DNA of 64,000 nucleotides from Candidatus Poribacteria bacterium (GCA_028824125.1 JAPPES010000127.1:24070-88069); one strand, 5' to 3'. Counted from the stretch's first letter, positions 33,788-44,089 are shown. Notes: generated from the sequence alone by a model not told the origin. Numbers and translations are program-made.

Positions 33788-34293
33788 TTACTGTATGCTA
33801 TCTGTTGTGTTTGTTATGGATGCGATATCCCATAGCAGCACCGTACCATCTACAGCTGCACTTGCAAGTGTTTTGCCATCACGACTAAACGACACACTAT
33901 AAACCCAATGCTTATGTCCTGTAAGCGTTTTTTTGTGTTCGCCTATTGGCACATCCCACAGGCGGATAGTTGTATCCCAACTCCCACTCCCAAGTGTTTT
34001 TCCATCCGGACTGAATGACAAACTTTTAACAATAGAAGTATGTCCCTTGAGAGTATTTAAGTGTTCGCCCGTGGCAGAATTCCACAATTTAACATCATTT
34101 TGGTCACTACTTGCGAGGATGCTTCCATTTGGACTGAACGCCACGCTTGAAACACCAGATGTATGACCTGTGATGGTCTTTTTATGTTCGCCAGTGGCAA
34201 CATCCCACAATCTGATGGTATTGTCATTTGTGCCACTCCCACTTACGAGGATACTTCCATCTGGACTGAATGTAATAACTTCTGACAGCATCT
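33788..34293 (-). pseudogene. C-terminal part of the same frameshifted WD40 gene
   Basis: The downstream frame supplies four more WD40 units (TIRLWDVATGEHKKTITGHT and similar) and the family C-terminus VLLWDIASITN. The start in the ORF track (34387) is fortuitous: its first ~30 residues are out-of-frame translation of the upstream portion. Only one frame change is needed to fuse it to 34288-35708. It is therefore a broken or mis-sequenced gene, not two genes. Confidence 0.8.
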
Positions 34294-35708
34294 GTATGTC
34301 CAGTGATAGTTTTCTTATGTCTCCCTGTTCTTGCATCCCACAATCGGATTGTCCTGTCGTTACTTGAACTTGCAAGAATTTTTCCATTTGGACTGAACGC
34401 TACACTTCTGATATGAGAATAAATATTTTTCTCAGAGACATGACCCTTTATAGTTTTTTTACGCCTACCTGTGACAGCATCCCAAATACGGATAGTTTCA
34501 TCCACACTGCCACTTGCGAGGGTAGGTCCATTAGGATTAAACGCTATACAATCAACAGCTCCTTTGTGCCCTGTGAATGTTTTCTTGTGTATACCTTCGA
34601 TTGTATCCCACAGTAGTACCTCTTTGGAAGCTCCAATTGCAACCGTCTGTCCATCGCTGCTGAATGATACACTCGAGATAGATGCTATATGTCCCGTGAT
34701 AGCTTTCTTGTGTTTCCCAGCGACAACATCCCAGAGGTGTAGGATATGATCGTAGCTCCAACTTGCAAGTGTTTTGCCATCAGCACTGAACGCCACGTGC
34801 TTCACATCAGCCGTATGCTTTTTAAATGTATACTTGAGCTTACCTGCATCAACATCCCACAATCGGACGGTGTCATCTCGACTTGCACTCGCCAACAACC
34901 TTCCATCAGGACTAAACGTCACGCTATTGATACTTTTCTTATGTCCCTTTAACGTTTTCTGATGTTCACCTGTACCAACGTTCCATAATCGAATAGTTGT
35001 GTCCCAACTTCCACTGGCAAGCGTCTGTCCGTCAGAACTAAAGGATAAACTCTTAACATTTTTCTTATGTCCCTTCAGTGTTTGCTTTTCCTCTTTTGTG
35101 TTTGGATCAGATAAGTGAATATTTTTATTGCTTCCAGATGCAAGTGTCACTCCATCGCCGTTGAGCCATAACGTATTTCCCAGAGCATGATATCCATGGA
35201 ACCTATCTTTATGTGTACCAGTGGTAACATCCCATAGATTAGTATCATGGATACATACGCTTGCGAGTGTTTTCCCATCACGACTAAAAAATACCTTAAA
35301 AATACCTCTCGTATGCCCTACAAAAGATTGCTTGCGTCTGCTTGTGGCGACATCCCACAAGTAGACGATTCTGTCTGCACCTCCACCCGCCAAAGTCTGA
35401 CCATCTGGACTGAACGAGATGCTTGCGATACCGTAGTTGTCCCCTGTCAGTAGCGTGCGCACCTCATAGGAGGAAGCATCATAAAGCCAGATGCCGATAG
35501 AGGTCGCAACTGCTAAAACAGTGCCATCTGGAGAATATTCTATATCGCCTACACTGCCTTTACCGATACGTACTTTTACTCCCTCAGGCAGATTCCGTTG
35601 CGAAGATTCGTGAAGGATTGTCTCTCGTTGAAATTGCGTAAAAACAATACTCAGAATTAAAATAGCAAAGACGATCCCCAGACTTAAATAAATTAAACGT
35701 ATTTTCAT
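34288..35708 (-). CDS. Large WD40 propeller protein, N-terminal part (frameshifted gene)
   Basis: This N-terminal portion has a membrane anchor or signal (IRLIYLSLGIVFAILILSIV) followed by the family opening RNLPEGVKVRIGKGSVGDIE and ten WD40 units (for example TIRLWNVGTGEHQKTLKGHK). It continues in frame to about 34288, where the sequence changes from GHTDAVRS to nonsense (the ORF goes on to 34224). A base added near that point restores GHTDAVRS-V-ITFSPDGSIL and continues into the frame at 33788. With the C-terminal part, the intact protein would have about 14 blades, enough for two seven-bladed propellers. Confidence 0.8.
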
Positions 35709-35738
35709 TTTACTTGACTAATCTCCTTGTGGCACTTC

Positions 35739-35772
35739 TATAGTGTACACCAGATTTCTGGTGTACACTATA
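35739..35772. repeat. Perfect 16-base inverted repeat between WD40 genes
   Basis: TATAGTGTACACCAGA (35739-35754) is followed after two bases by its exact complement (35757-35772). It lies just after the stop of the 35777-38053 WD40 gene and ahead of the next one. It has no T-run, so it is not a classical terminator. Its TATAGT ends suggest a shrunken relative of the MITE-like family. Confidence 0.6.
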
Positions 35773-35776
35773 CATT

Positions 35777-38053
35777 CTACTCTGTTACATCCAAATCTTG
35801 GATAATAGATGTCAAATCCCACAGAAGCACTGTATCATCAAAACTTAGGCTGGAAAGGGTTTTACCGTCAGCACTAAACAGTAAACCGGTAACCCACGAT
35901 GCATGACCAGCAAGCGTTTTTTTGAGTTCTCCCGTACGTAAATCCCATAAACGAATTATTTCGTCATCAACACCTCCGATTTCGCCTTTAATATCACTTG
36001 CTAACACCAATCCATTAGGATAGAATTTCACGTGCCAGATAGTCTTTTTATATGCCGTGAGTGACTGTTTTTGTTTTCCTGTGGCAACATCACACAAACG
36101 GGCGGTCCCATCTTTGCTCGTACTCGCTATGGTAAGCCCATCAGAACTGAAGGATACAGAAGATATAGCATCCGCATGCCCTCTGAACGTTTGCATCAAA
36201 TTTCCTGTGGCAACATCCCATAGATAGATGGGACCATTCCTATGACCACTTGCCAATACACTCCCATCTAAGTTAAACGAGACGGTAGTAACAGCAAGCA
36301 ATTGTTGTGTTTGATTATTAGTCAAGCGTTTATCCGTGAAAACTTGGATCTGTTTACCTGTCCCCGCATCCCACATACGGACTGTGCCATCTAATCCTCC
36401 ACTGGCAAGTGTTTTTCCATGTGGACTGAAAGTGACACTTTCGACCAAATCTGTATGTCCTGTAAGGGTTTGCCTGTGTTTGCCCGTTGCAACATCCCAT
36501 AGACGAATAATCCTTTCCTCGTATGAACTCCAACTTGCAAGCGTGCCACTATCTGGACTGAAAACAACACGCTTAATCAACGCTTTATGTCCTCTTAGAG
36601 TTTTCTTGTGTTTTCCTGACTCCACATCCCATAGCCGAATAATTTTGTCTTCGTGCAAACTCCAACTTGCTAATGTTTCTCCACCCGGACTGAACAACAC
36701 GCCTCTGGATGGCAAATCTTTGTGGTTATAAACCTCTCCAGCAAGAGGTTGTCGCTGTTTCGTGTTTGTATTCCACAAGTATATGGTTCCATCAGAATTA
36801 CAAGTAGTAAATTTCTCCCCATTCGGCGTGAGAGACATATTATTGGTATCATACGGACCATCACGTCTCGCTCTTAAGTTTGTAATTGTCTTTTTGTGTT
36901 TGCCAGTATCAACATCCCATATACGAATAATTCCACCAAAAATCCCAGTAGCAAGTGTTTTTCCATCCGGACTAAACGTGCCATTTGTAACATAACCTGG
37001 ATATTCAGCCAAGTGTTTGCGCTTTCCTGTAGCAATATCCCATAAGCGTATTTTGCCACTTCCAATTAAACTCACAACAGTCCGATTATCCGGACTGAAC
37101 AGCACGTTTTCTATCTTTTTCAAATGGTCTCCTTGTTTTATATCTGTATCTTGACTGATGAAAGTTTGCTTGAGTGTGCCAATCGTTGTATCCCACAACC
37201 GTATCGTATTGTTGAATCTCACAGTCGCGAGAGTTTTTTTATCTGGACTGAAAAACACTTTTTCAATTGTTTCTTGCTTTTCAACCTGTTCGCTTATTAA
37301 TCCTTGATTGGCAAGTGTCTTTATACGTTTTCCTGCGTTTGTATCCCATAAATAGACTGTCTTGTCATCACTGACACTTGTAAGCGTGCTACCATTTGGA
37401 CTGAACGAAATTCTGGTGACAGGTGCTGGATGTCCTGTTAAAGTTTTCTTAAATTCCCCTGTAGCAACATCCCACAGACGAATCGTTTGATCTTTACTCC
37501 CACTTGCGATCATTTTTCCATCCGGACTGAATGATAAACTCTGAATAAAATCTGTATGTTTCTTGAGGATATGTTTGGACTTGCCTGTGGCTACATCCCA
37601 TAGATGAATATCTTTGTAATCCACACTTGCAAATGTCCGCCCATCTGGACTGAACCGTAAAATATGGTAAATAGAAGAACCATCTGGGAGTGTTTTCTTG
37701 ATTTTACCAGAAACAACATCCCATAGTGTAATACCCTTGAACCTTTCCGAACTGGCGAGGACTGTTCCTTCCGGGTTGAATAAGATTTTCTCAACACCCT
37801 TATTATTATGAGCGAGCAAGGCGCGTTCTTGATATGTCTCTGTATCATATATCCAAATACCGATTGTAGTCGCTACTGCCAGTATAGCCCCATCTGGGGA
37901 ATATCGCATATCATTGATACGTCCTTTACCGAGACGCGCGATCGTGCCTTCGGGCAATTCCCATTGCGTATAGTTTTGGGCAGATGTGTCCGATTGACAA
38001 AACATTGTAACAATAAGCAGCATCCCAAAAATCGGAAAGATCGTTTTATTCAT
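35777..38053 (-). CDS. Large exported WD40 protein, ~15-16 blades
   Basis: About 758 residues from the ATG at 38053, which follows AAAGGAGATGCTTCA; the track start at 38146 adds 31 residues. Signal peptide TIFPIFGMLLIVTMFCQSDT, then the shared opening WELPEGTIARLGKGRINDM. I count some 15-16 repeat ends (GITLWDVVSGK, IRLWDVATGE, IRIWDVDTGK and so on to VLLWDLTSI), enough for two propellers of seven or eight blades. No enzymatic module. It is the only intact one among the three long paralogues at this locus. Probably a periplasmic or surface interaction scaffold; partner unknown. Confidence 0.88.
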   Translation of the reverse strand: MNKTIFPIFGMLLIVTMFCQSDTSAQNYTQWELPEGTIARLGKGRINDMRYSPDGAILAVATTIGIWIYDTETYQERALLAHNNKGVEKILFNPEGTVLASSERFKGITLWDVVSGKIKKTLPDGSSIYHILRFSPDGRTFASVDYKDIHLWDVATGKSKHILKKHTDFIQSLSFSPDGKMIASGSKDQTIRLWDVATGEFKKTLTGHPAPVTRISFSPNGSTLTSVSDDKTVYLWDTNAGKRIKTLANQGLISEQVEKQETIEKVFFSPDKKTLATVRFNNTIRLWDTTIGTLKQTFISQDTDIKQGDHLKKIENVLFSPDNRTVVSLIGSGKIRLWDIATGKRKHLAEYPGYVTNGTFSPDGKTLATGIFGGIIRIWDVDTGKHKKTITNLRARRDGPYDTNNMSLTPNGEKFTTCNSDGTIYLWNTNTKQRQPLAGEVYNHKDLPSRGVLFSPGGETLASWSLHEDKIIRLWDVESGKHKKTLRGHKALIKRVVFSPDSGTLASWSSYEERIIRLWDVATGKHRQTLTGHTDLVESVTFSPHGKTLASGGLDGTVRMWDAGTGKQIQVFTDKRLTNNQTQQLLAVTTVSFNLDGSVLASGHRNGPIYLWDVATGNLMQTFRGHADAISSVSFSSDGLTIASTSKDGTARLCDVATGKQKQSLTAYKKTIWHVKFYPNGLVLASDIKGEIGGVDDEIIRLWDLRTGELKKTLAGHASWVTGLLFSADGKTLSSLSFDDTVLLWDLTSIIQDLDVTE

Positions 38054-38126
38054 TGAAGCATCTCCTTTAAAAAATCCATAGATAGTGAGAATTAGGTATG
38101 GCAAATTTCTTTTGTAAGTTGTCCTA

Positions 38127-38850
38127 TTATTTACGGTTCGTCGCATTAGATATGGATGTCAAGTCCCACAGTAACACTGTACCGTCCCCACTCGCGCTTG
38201 CAAGTGTCTGTCCATCCGGACTAAACGCTATACCATCAACAATAGACATGTGTCCTTTAAGAATTTTCTTAAGTGTGCCTGTGTTTACATCCCATAGACG
38301 GAGGGTCCGATCCCAGCTGGCACTTACCAGAGTGCGCCCATCCGAGCTGAACGCTATACTATCAATAAAATGTGTATGCCCCTTAAGTGTTTTCTTTTGT
38401 TCTCCGGTGACGGCATCCCACAATTGAACATCAGTCTGATTGTAACTCGCGAGTGTCTGACCATCTGGACTAAACATTACACTAAAGGCACTATTCTTAT
38501 CCCCTGTAGAACTTTGTATATTTTGTCCCGTGCTGAGATTCCACAACCGGATTATACTGTCTTTTGATCCGCCGCCGCTGGCAAGAGTGCGTCCGTCCGG
38601 GCTGAATGCTACGCTCCTAACATCAGACGTATGCCCAGTTAAGGTTTGCTTGTGGATGCCAGTGACGACATCCCATAGCCTGACAGTTTTGTCGTAACTT
38701 CCACTGGCAAGGGTGCGTCCATCTGGACTAAACGAAACATCTCTAACAGATTCCGTATGTCCGGTGAAGGTTTGTTTATGTGTGCCCGTGTTTACATCCC
38801 ATAGTCGGATTGTGTTGTCACTACTCAAAACTAACGAAAGTTTTTCCATC
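38127..38850 (-). pseudogene. C-terminal part of the same frameshifted WD40 gene
   Basis: This frame continues the previous gene with SSDNTIRLWDVNTGTHKQTF, five further WD40 units and the family-typical end VLLWDLTSISNATN. The upstream part listed in the ORF track (to 39125) is out-of-frame translation of the N-terminal portion. One base in the T-run separates the two halves, so this is one gene, either truly broken or with a sequencing error. Confidence 0.8.
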
Positions 38851-40164
38851 TGGACTGAACGATATATTATAGATACCATCCGTATGTCCTTTAAGGATTT
38901 TCTTGGATTTCCTTGAATTTGCGTCCCATAGACGGATTGTTTTGTCATCACTTCCAGTAACAAGTGTTTTCCCATCCGGACTAAATGAAAAGCCAGCAAC
39001 CCGTTTCTTATGTCCTTCAAGTGTTCTCTTGTGTTTTCCAATGTTGACATCCCACAAGTGGATCTCTCCAAAACTTCGGCTTGCCAGGGTTTTTCCATCT
39101 GGACTAAACCATAAACTATAGGCATTCTGAATATGTCCTGTGATTGCTATCTGATGTTTTCCAGTGTTGACATTCCACAAGCGAATGGTTCCGTCGGTTG
39201 CCCCACTTGCGAGCGTTTTTCCGTCCGGACTAAATGATAAATGATAAACAGAAGACTTATGCCCTTTAAAGGTTTTCTTGTGTTTCCCTGTGTTGACATC
39301 CCACAAACAGATGGTATCGTCCCAACTTCCAGTAGCGAGTATTTTCCCATCTGGACTGAACGTTAAACTTTGAATTACAGATTTATGACCTTTAAGTGTT
39401 TTTTTATGTTTTCCAGTGTTGACGTTCCACAAATATATCTTTGTGTCCACGCCCACACTTGCAAGTGTTTTCCCATCTGGGCTGAAACATATCCCTCTAA
39501 TGGATTTTGCATGTCCTTTGAGAGTTTTCTGTTGTTTCCCTGTGATAAGATCCAACATCTGAACGGTATCACCGCTCACACTTGCAAGCGTCAATCCATT
39601 TGTGTTGAACGACATACGAGAGACATGATATGTAGGCCGTCTGAATGTATGTTTGTGCGTGCTTTTACCAATATCCCACAGATTGATTTCATGGATACTT
39701 GCGCTTGCGAGCGTTTTCCCATCCGGACTGAACGCCATGCTAAAGATCTCTGCGTTATGTCCTATAAAGGTTTGCTTATGTGTCCCTATAGCAACGTCCC
39801 ATAAGCGAATGATTTTGTCTTCACCCCCGCTTGCGATTGTTTTTCCATCTGGACTGAACACAATACATTCAATATTGGATGTGTGTGGTACTAATAGTGA
39901 AAGTGTGTCAGTATTATTTATATCATAAAGCCAGATGCCAATTTGGGTCGCGACTGCTAACATAGCACCGTCAGGTGAATACGCTATCTGATTGATTTTG
40001 CCTTTACCGAGTCGAACTTTAACGCCATCAGGTAGATGCCATTGTGGAGAATCATGCATGAAGGTCTCTGGATAGTTACGATCTCGCCTTGAAACGGTAC
40101 TCAGCAGCCAGACAGTGAAACCTATACCGATGACTAAAAAGATGGAAAACAACACTTTTTTCAT
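38828..40164 (-). CDS. Large WD40 propeller protein, N-terminal part (frameshifted gene)
   Basis: This N-terminal part has a signal/anchor sequence (VLFSIFLVIGIGFTVWLLST) and the shared opening WHLPDGVKVRLGKGKINQIA. Nine or so WD40 units follow, often identical to one another (IRLWDVNTGKHKKTFKGHKS type). The frame ends at TAG right after SPDGKTFVSFE. There, the four-T run (complement at 38827-38830) contains one base too many: removing one T gives FVSLSSDNTIRLWDV and joins the frame at 38127. Complete gene: 38127-40164, about 15 blades. Confidence 0.8.
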
Positions 40165-40205
40165 CTAAAAATTTTCCTTTTAACATTTCTATATTGTAGT
40201 GACGT

Positions 40206-40295
40206 GCTTGAACTCTGTGCGGTTAGGAAACCGCACCTACCAAATAATGGTTCTATAATCTGTAGAAACGATGTTTCGTTCCTACAGATTATCGG
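40206..40295. repeat. Two palindromes between WD40 and dehydrogenase genes
   Basis: The first is GTGCGGTTAGGAAACCGCAC, a perfect hairpin with loop AGGA (complement TCCT) and a member of the dispersed GGTT-TCCT-AACC family. The second pairs ATAATCTGTAG with CTACAGATTAT around a loop with AACG-type arms (about 40255-40292). Both are non-coding and lie just after the stop of the minus-strand dehydrogenase and before the WD40 gene start. Confidence 0.6.
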
Positions 40296-40302
40296 GAGTC
40301 CG

Positions 40303-41271
40303 CTAATCAATAGACACCTTTGTCTTCTCTTTTGCCGATTCGTAAGTAGCTAAGACAATTGCAACTGCATGCTTGCCGCCTCTACCGTCAATCATCGGGG
40401 TTTTGTTGTCTCGGATACATTCGACAAAATGAGTCAGTTCACCTACGACATGGCTCGGACCAGAACGGTCAGGGACAATCTCTTCCCAATCGCCACCACG
40501 TTTTTTGAGATACGCGATGTCCGCTGCCATGTCAAGACGGAGCGATCCTTCGGTCCCGTCAATGATTGTTTCGTTTGTGCCGCGTGCCCCAAGGAAACCA
40601 CCCCAACGGAGAATACCGACAGTGCCTGTATCATAACGAATCAGTGAGACGGTATAGTCCTCCCAGTCATCATGCCCAGAGAAACTGCCAACTTCTGCGG
40701 CAACGGTGAGTGCGGTACCACCAAACCAATTAATCAAATCAGATTTATGGATGCCGTTCTCTAATAATCCACCGACGGTACCATACCAACTATCCGGCCT
40801 ACCGCGCGGTGCATTATAAGGACCCGTATAATCAGTTTCAATATAGACAACATCGCCAATGTCGCCATTATCCACCATCTTTCTGCCAAGTTCGTGCACA
40901 GGATAGAAGCGGAGGACTTGACCCACCATCAGATGTGTACCAGCTTTGTCCGATGCTTCGATCATTTCATCCGCCTCTTCAAGTGTTAAAGAGAGCGGTT
41001 TTTCACAGAAGGCGTGTACGCCTGCTTCTGCCGCATCAACGACAACTTTGGTATGTGCCACAGGCGGTGTAGCAACGACGACACCGTCAACGAGTGGGAA
41101 GAGTTCTTGATAATCCTGGAATGCACGGATGTTATGCCTTTCGGCGACAGCTTTTGCCGCGTCGAGTCGTAGATCCGCTACACCTACGAATTCACAATTT
41201 TCTACATTGGGGAGTGAGTTACAATGGCCATTACCCATGCCACCTACTCCGATAACACCTATCCGAATCAT
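40303..41271 (-). CDS. Gfo/Idh/MocA family oxidoreductase
   Basis: A 322-residue NAD(P)-dependent dehydrogenase of the family acting on sugars, inositols and related polyols. N-terminal Rossmann motif IGVIGVGGMGNGHCNSL; the catalytic Lys in the EKP motif is AFCEKPLSLTLEEADEM. A C-terminal alpha/beta sheet domain follows (GGLLENGIHKSDLINWFGGT with the conserved His). No transport or kinase gene is adjacent to indicate the substrate. It is the first of a run of minus-strand housekeeping-like genes. Confidence 0.88.
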   Translation of the reverse strand: MIRIGVIGVGGMGNGHCNSLPNVENCEFVGVADLRLDAAKAVAERHNIRAFQDYQELFPLVDGVVVATPPVAHTKVVVDAAEAGVHAFCEKPLSLTLEEADEMIEASDKAGTHLMVGQVLRFYPVHELGRKMVDNGDIGDVVYIETDYTGPYNAPRGRPDSWYGTVGGLLENGIHKSDLINWFGGTALTVAAEVGSFSGHDDWEDYTVSLIRYDTGTVGILRWGGFLGARGTNETIIDGTEGSLRLDMAADIAYLKKRGGDWEEIVPDRSGPSHVVGELTHFVECIRDNKTPMIDGRGGKHAVAIVLATYESAKEKTKVSID

Positions 41272-41417
41272 AATTCTATTCCTTTATATAAGGGATAATA
41301 TGTTGTTGTGTAAAGAATTTACCTAAAAGTGTGATTGATGTCAATTGGTTTATGACTATTGGTGTTTCGTTGGGCTGATGTGCTAAGCAAGGATAGACAT
41401 AAAATCTTAATCTTGCG

Positions 41418-42092
41418 TTAATTGGAATGGTTCCGACCCTTCACTAACCATATTACAATTGAAACAGATATCACAACACCGAAACCGAAAAGCATTAATT
41501 TTGTATGCGTAGAAATTCGGTTGCCAAGGTAGGTATAAACAGCAGTTGCGGGGAGTTGCCCCATGCCAGTGGCAAGCCAGAAACCGATGAATCGTATTCG
41601 CGTTAAACCTGCAGCATAACTGACAACATCAAATGGGATATACGGGATAAGGCGGGCAATCAAAATCGCATAGTTGCCGTACTTTTGAATGAACTGGTCA
41701 GTTTTGTTTACAACGGGTTGACTAACGATTCGAGCTACATGTTTTGCTCCGAGAAAACGGGCGATGTAGAAGCAGAGGGCAGCCCCGAGCATCGCGCTGC
41801 TCCACGATAGCAACATACCCCACCAGAATCCAAAAAGCGCACCGTTCGCTATTGTGATAAGGAATGCAGGTAACGGCGCGATAACACTCTGAAAGATCAT
41901 GAGAATTACCGAGATGAATGGGGCAAATAAACCGTAACCTGCAATATATTCACGTATCGTTTCAATACTTTGGAACGCGGCGATAAATTCAAGAAGAAAT
42001 TCTTGAATCTGCTTAGAGAATAGGACCAAGCAGAGAATTGCAATTCCGACTGTGAGGAATGTTAACGTGTTACCTGGGAGTTTTTTGGACAT
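41418..42092 (-). CDS. TVP38/TMEM64 (DedA-superfamily) membrane protein
   Basis: A 224-residue polytopic membrane protein with the SNARE-associated/VTT-domain pattern. The core reads APLPAFLITIANGALFGFWW and AMLGAALCFYIARFLGAKHV, with a later YAILIARLIPYIPFDVVSYA. The FxxRxxP-like re-entrant helix of the family is visible as ARLIPYIPFD. These proteins are lipid scramblase or flippase-like, though individual roles are uncertain. It ends with a basic tail. The 3-hydroxyacyl-CoA dehydrogenase gene precedes it by ~80 bases on the same strand. Confidence 0.85.
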   Translation of the reverse strand: MSKKLPGNTLTFLTVGIAILCLVLFSKQIQEFLLEFIAAFQSIETIREYIAGYGLFAPFISVILMIFQSVIAPLPAFLITIANGALFGFWWGMLLSWSSAMLGAALCFYIARFLGAKHVARIVSQPVVNKTDQFIQKYGNYAILIARLIPYIPFDVVSYAAGLTRIRFIGFWLATGMGQLPATAVYTYLGNRISTHTKLMLFGFGVVISVSIVIWLVKGRNHSN

Positions 42093-42175
42093 TTATTGAT
42101 AGCCCAGAAATGTTACAGATCGAGTAGCAAACTTGTTCACAGGGGCAACCGCTTAGCCGATAGAAATGCTAACAA

Positions 42176-43117
42176 TTACCCATCTTGCTGAATAGCACGA
42201 ATCAATGCCTGACTCATTCGATCGCGAAGTGCTTGCTGTCGCTCTTCAGACCATTCATAAAAACCTTCACCTGATTTCACCCCGAGCTTACCAGATTCAA
42301 CCATTTCTCGGAGGAGCGGATTGATGTCGGGGGCACTGTTCAAGTCTTTGTAGAGTTCTTCAAAAGCATCAAGGACCAAATCCCATCCTGCAAGTTCGAA
42401 AACTTCAAATGGACCTGCAACGCTGAGTCGCCTCCCGAAACTGTTGCGTACAACAAGGTCAACCGTCTCGGCACTTGCGATGCCCCGCTCCACGATGGCA
42501 AACGCTTCTCGGATAAGTGCAGCTTGTAGCCTCGGCCCCACAAAACCGAGTGCCTCTTTTTCTATAAGCGCAGGTGTTTTGCCGATAGCCGTTAGGAGAT
42601 CAAACGTCACGGACACAGTTTCATCGGATGTATTCGGACTACGGATCAGTTCAACGAGCGGAATCAGGTAAGGTGGATTAAAATAATGGGTATTGAGTAT
42701 CTTATCGATGCGTTTTGTGTTTACCCCAATCTGGCTGGGCATCAGTGCTGTTGTGTTGCTTGCCAGAATTGTATGCGGTTGGCATAGAGAATCTAACTTT
42801 TCAAAAATCTGTTGTTTTAGCGGTAGATTCTCGGAGACAGCCTCAACGACAAAATCAGCGGTTTCCGCGGCTTCGGCGAGTTCGGTTGTGGTCTGAATGT
42901 ACTGCATTGTTTCGGGGATGCTTGCCTTTTCAATAACACTGTTTTCTGCAAGGAGTGTTAGGTTTTTGCCAATTTGGACAAGCGCATTATTCAGTTTTTC
43001 TTTCGTGATGTCGTGGAGATGGACACGGTAGCCTGCACATGCGAATTCTTGTGCAATACCGTGCCCCATCAGTCCTGCACCGATTACGGTAATGTTTTCA
43101 ATTTTGTTGTCTGACAA
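42176..43117 (-). CDS. 3-hydroxyacyl-CoA dehydrogenase
   Basis: A 313-residue NAD-dependent dehydrogenase of 3-hydroxybutyryl-CoA type. It has a Rossmann motif VIGAGLMGHGIAQEFACAGY, the catalytic-site segment ILASNTTALMPSQIG and HYFNPPYLIPLVEL (His), and a C-terminal helical domain (AGWDLVLDAFEELYKDL). The length fits the single-function short form (~290-320) rather than the fused beta-oxidation enzyme. rsmI ends two bases upstream of its start, so the two are probably co-transcribed. Substrate chain length cannot be told. Confidence 0.88.
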   Translation of the reverse strand: MSDNKIENITVIGAGLMGHGIAQEFACAGYRVHLHDITKEKLNNALVQIGKNLTLLAENSVIEKASIPETMQYIQTTTELAEAAETADFVVEAVSENLPLKQQIFEKLDSLCQPHTILASNTTALMPSQIGVNTKRIDKILNTHYFNPPYLIPLVELIRSPNTSDETVSVTFDLLTAIGKTPALIEKEALGFVGPRLQAALIREAFAIVERGIASAETVDLVVRNSFGRRLSVAGPFEVFELAGWDLVLDAFEELYKDLNSAPDINPLLREMVESGKLGVKSGEGFYEWSEERQQALRDRMSQALIRAIQQDG

Positions 43118-43119
43118 TT

Positions 43120-43800
43120 TTATACTCCAATCACAATAGTAAATTCTCCGCGTGGTTCGGTAGATCGAAATTTTTCCAATGCTTGGCTGATATTTCCACG
43201 GAATATCTCTTCAAACCGTTTTGTGAGTTCACGGGCGATAACTATCTCGCGTTCTCCCATCACAGCAAGTGCATCCTCAAGAAAACGGCAGAGCCGGTGT
43301 GGTGATTCAAAAAGAATTAACGTTCGTTCTTCATCCGCAAGTTGTGTTAATTGACGTTTCCGTTTACCCGATTTAGGAGAGAGAAAACCTTCAAAGATAA
43401 AGTTGTGTAGCGGTAAACCTGAAACTGCTGCAGCTGCGAGGATAGCTGACGGGCCGGGTATTGGTATGATCGGCACAGCTTCAGCGATACACTCTTGTAG
43501 GAGTGGATAGCCCGGGTCAGAGATTGTTGGGGTGCCAGCATCTGATACAAGTGCAATGGATTCTCCTGCCTTCAACCGTGCAATAAGTTTTTCGGATTTT
43601 GCCTGTTGATTGCCTTCAAAATAACTCGTGAGTTGGGTTTTGATTTCATAATGTGTTAACAATCTGCGTGTTTGTCGGGTGTCTTCAGCAGCGATAAGGT
43701 CTACCTCTTTGAGAATGCGTAGTGCGCGTAGTGTAATATCCTCTAAATTCCCGATCGGTGTGCTGACGAGGTAAAGGGCGCCAGGGTCAATGTTATGCAT
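43120..43800 (-). CDS. rsmI: 16S rRNA (cytidine1402-2'-O)-methyltransferase RsmI
   Basis: A 226-residue SAM-dependent tetrapyrrole-methylase-fold enzyme that 2'-O-methylates C1402 in the decoding centre of 16S rRNA. Motifs: YLVSTPIGNLEDITLRALRI at the N-terminus, EDTRQTRRLLTHYEI, the SAM-site ALVSDAGTPTISDPGYPLL, and PGPSAILAAAAVSGLP. It is a little shorter than the E. coli protein (286) because the family's small C-terminal extension is missing. It precedes the 3-hydroxyacyl-CoA dehydrogenase gene. Confidence 0.93.
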   Translation of the reverse strand: MHNIDPGALYLVSTPIGNLEDITLRALRILKEVDLIAAEDTRQTRRLLTHYEIKTQLTSYFEGNQQAKSEKLIARLKAGESIALVSDAGTPTISDPGYPLLQECIAEAVPIIPIPGPSAILAAAAVSGLPLHNFIFEGFLSPKSGKRKRQLTQLADEERTLILFESPHRLCRFLEDALAVMGEREIVIARELTKRFEEIFRGNISQALEKFRSTEPRGEFTIVIGV

Positions 43801-43909
43801 TGTTTTTTATTAGATTTAAAGTATTAGAATACTGCCTTTGTTATTGATTGGGTATTTTAGCAAAAGTTGTGGATTTTGGCAAGAAGTGTGGGAATGTCTG
43901 TACTGCAGG

Positions 43910-44040
43910 ACTTACGCAATATCCATTTTCAAAGTAGGTGATTATATCTGTTGGCGTAGAAAATCAGAATACGGTTCATTTTTGACTTGATAAAGCGTTT
44001 GTCCCATTTCATTTGCTTTTTGCATCAGGTAAGTCCTGTT
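43910..44040. repeat. IS- or MITE-like remnant with AGGACTTACG ends
   Basis: GCAGGACTTACGC (43910-43922) is matched in inverted orientation by GGTAAGTCCTG near 44027-44038, enclosing about 100 bases without a convincing gene. The same AGGACTTACGCAG end occurs alone at 46509. A minus-strand 27-codon frame (MQKANEMGQTLYQVKNEPYS) lies within it but has no ribosome site that I trust. Confidence 0.5.
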
Positions 44041-44089
44041 CTTGATCCCGCCAACTTATTGAAGTTTCGGATTTTTGATGTGCCGTTCC

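Noticed and set aside
38127-39125. Separate WD40 gene starting at 39125
   Set aside because: The first ~90 codons read out of frame across repeats of the neighbouring gene; sensible repeats start only after the frameshift at ~38830.
43950-44035. 27-codon minus-strand ORF MQKANEMGQTLYQ... as a small gene
   Set aside because: It lies between inverted AGGACTTACG-type ends and has no homology I recognise; more likely a fragment of a mobile element.
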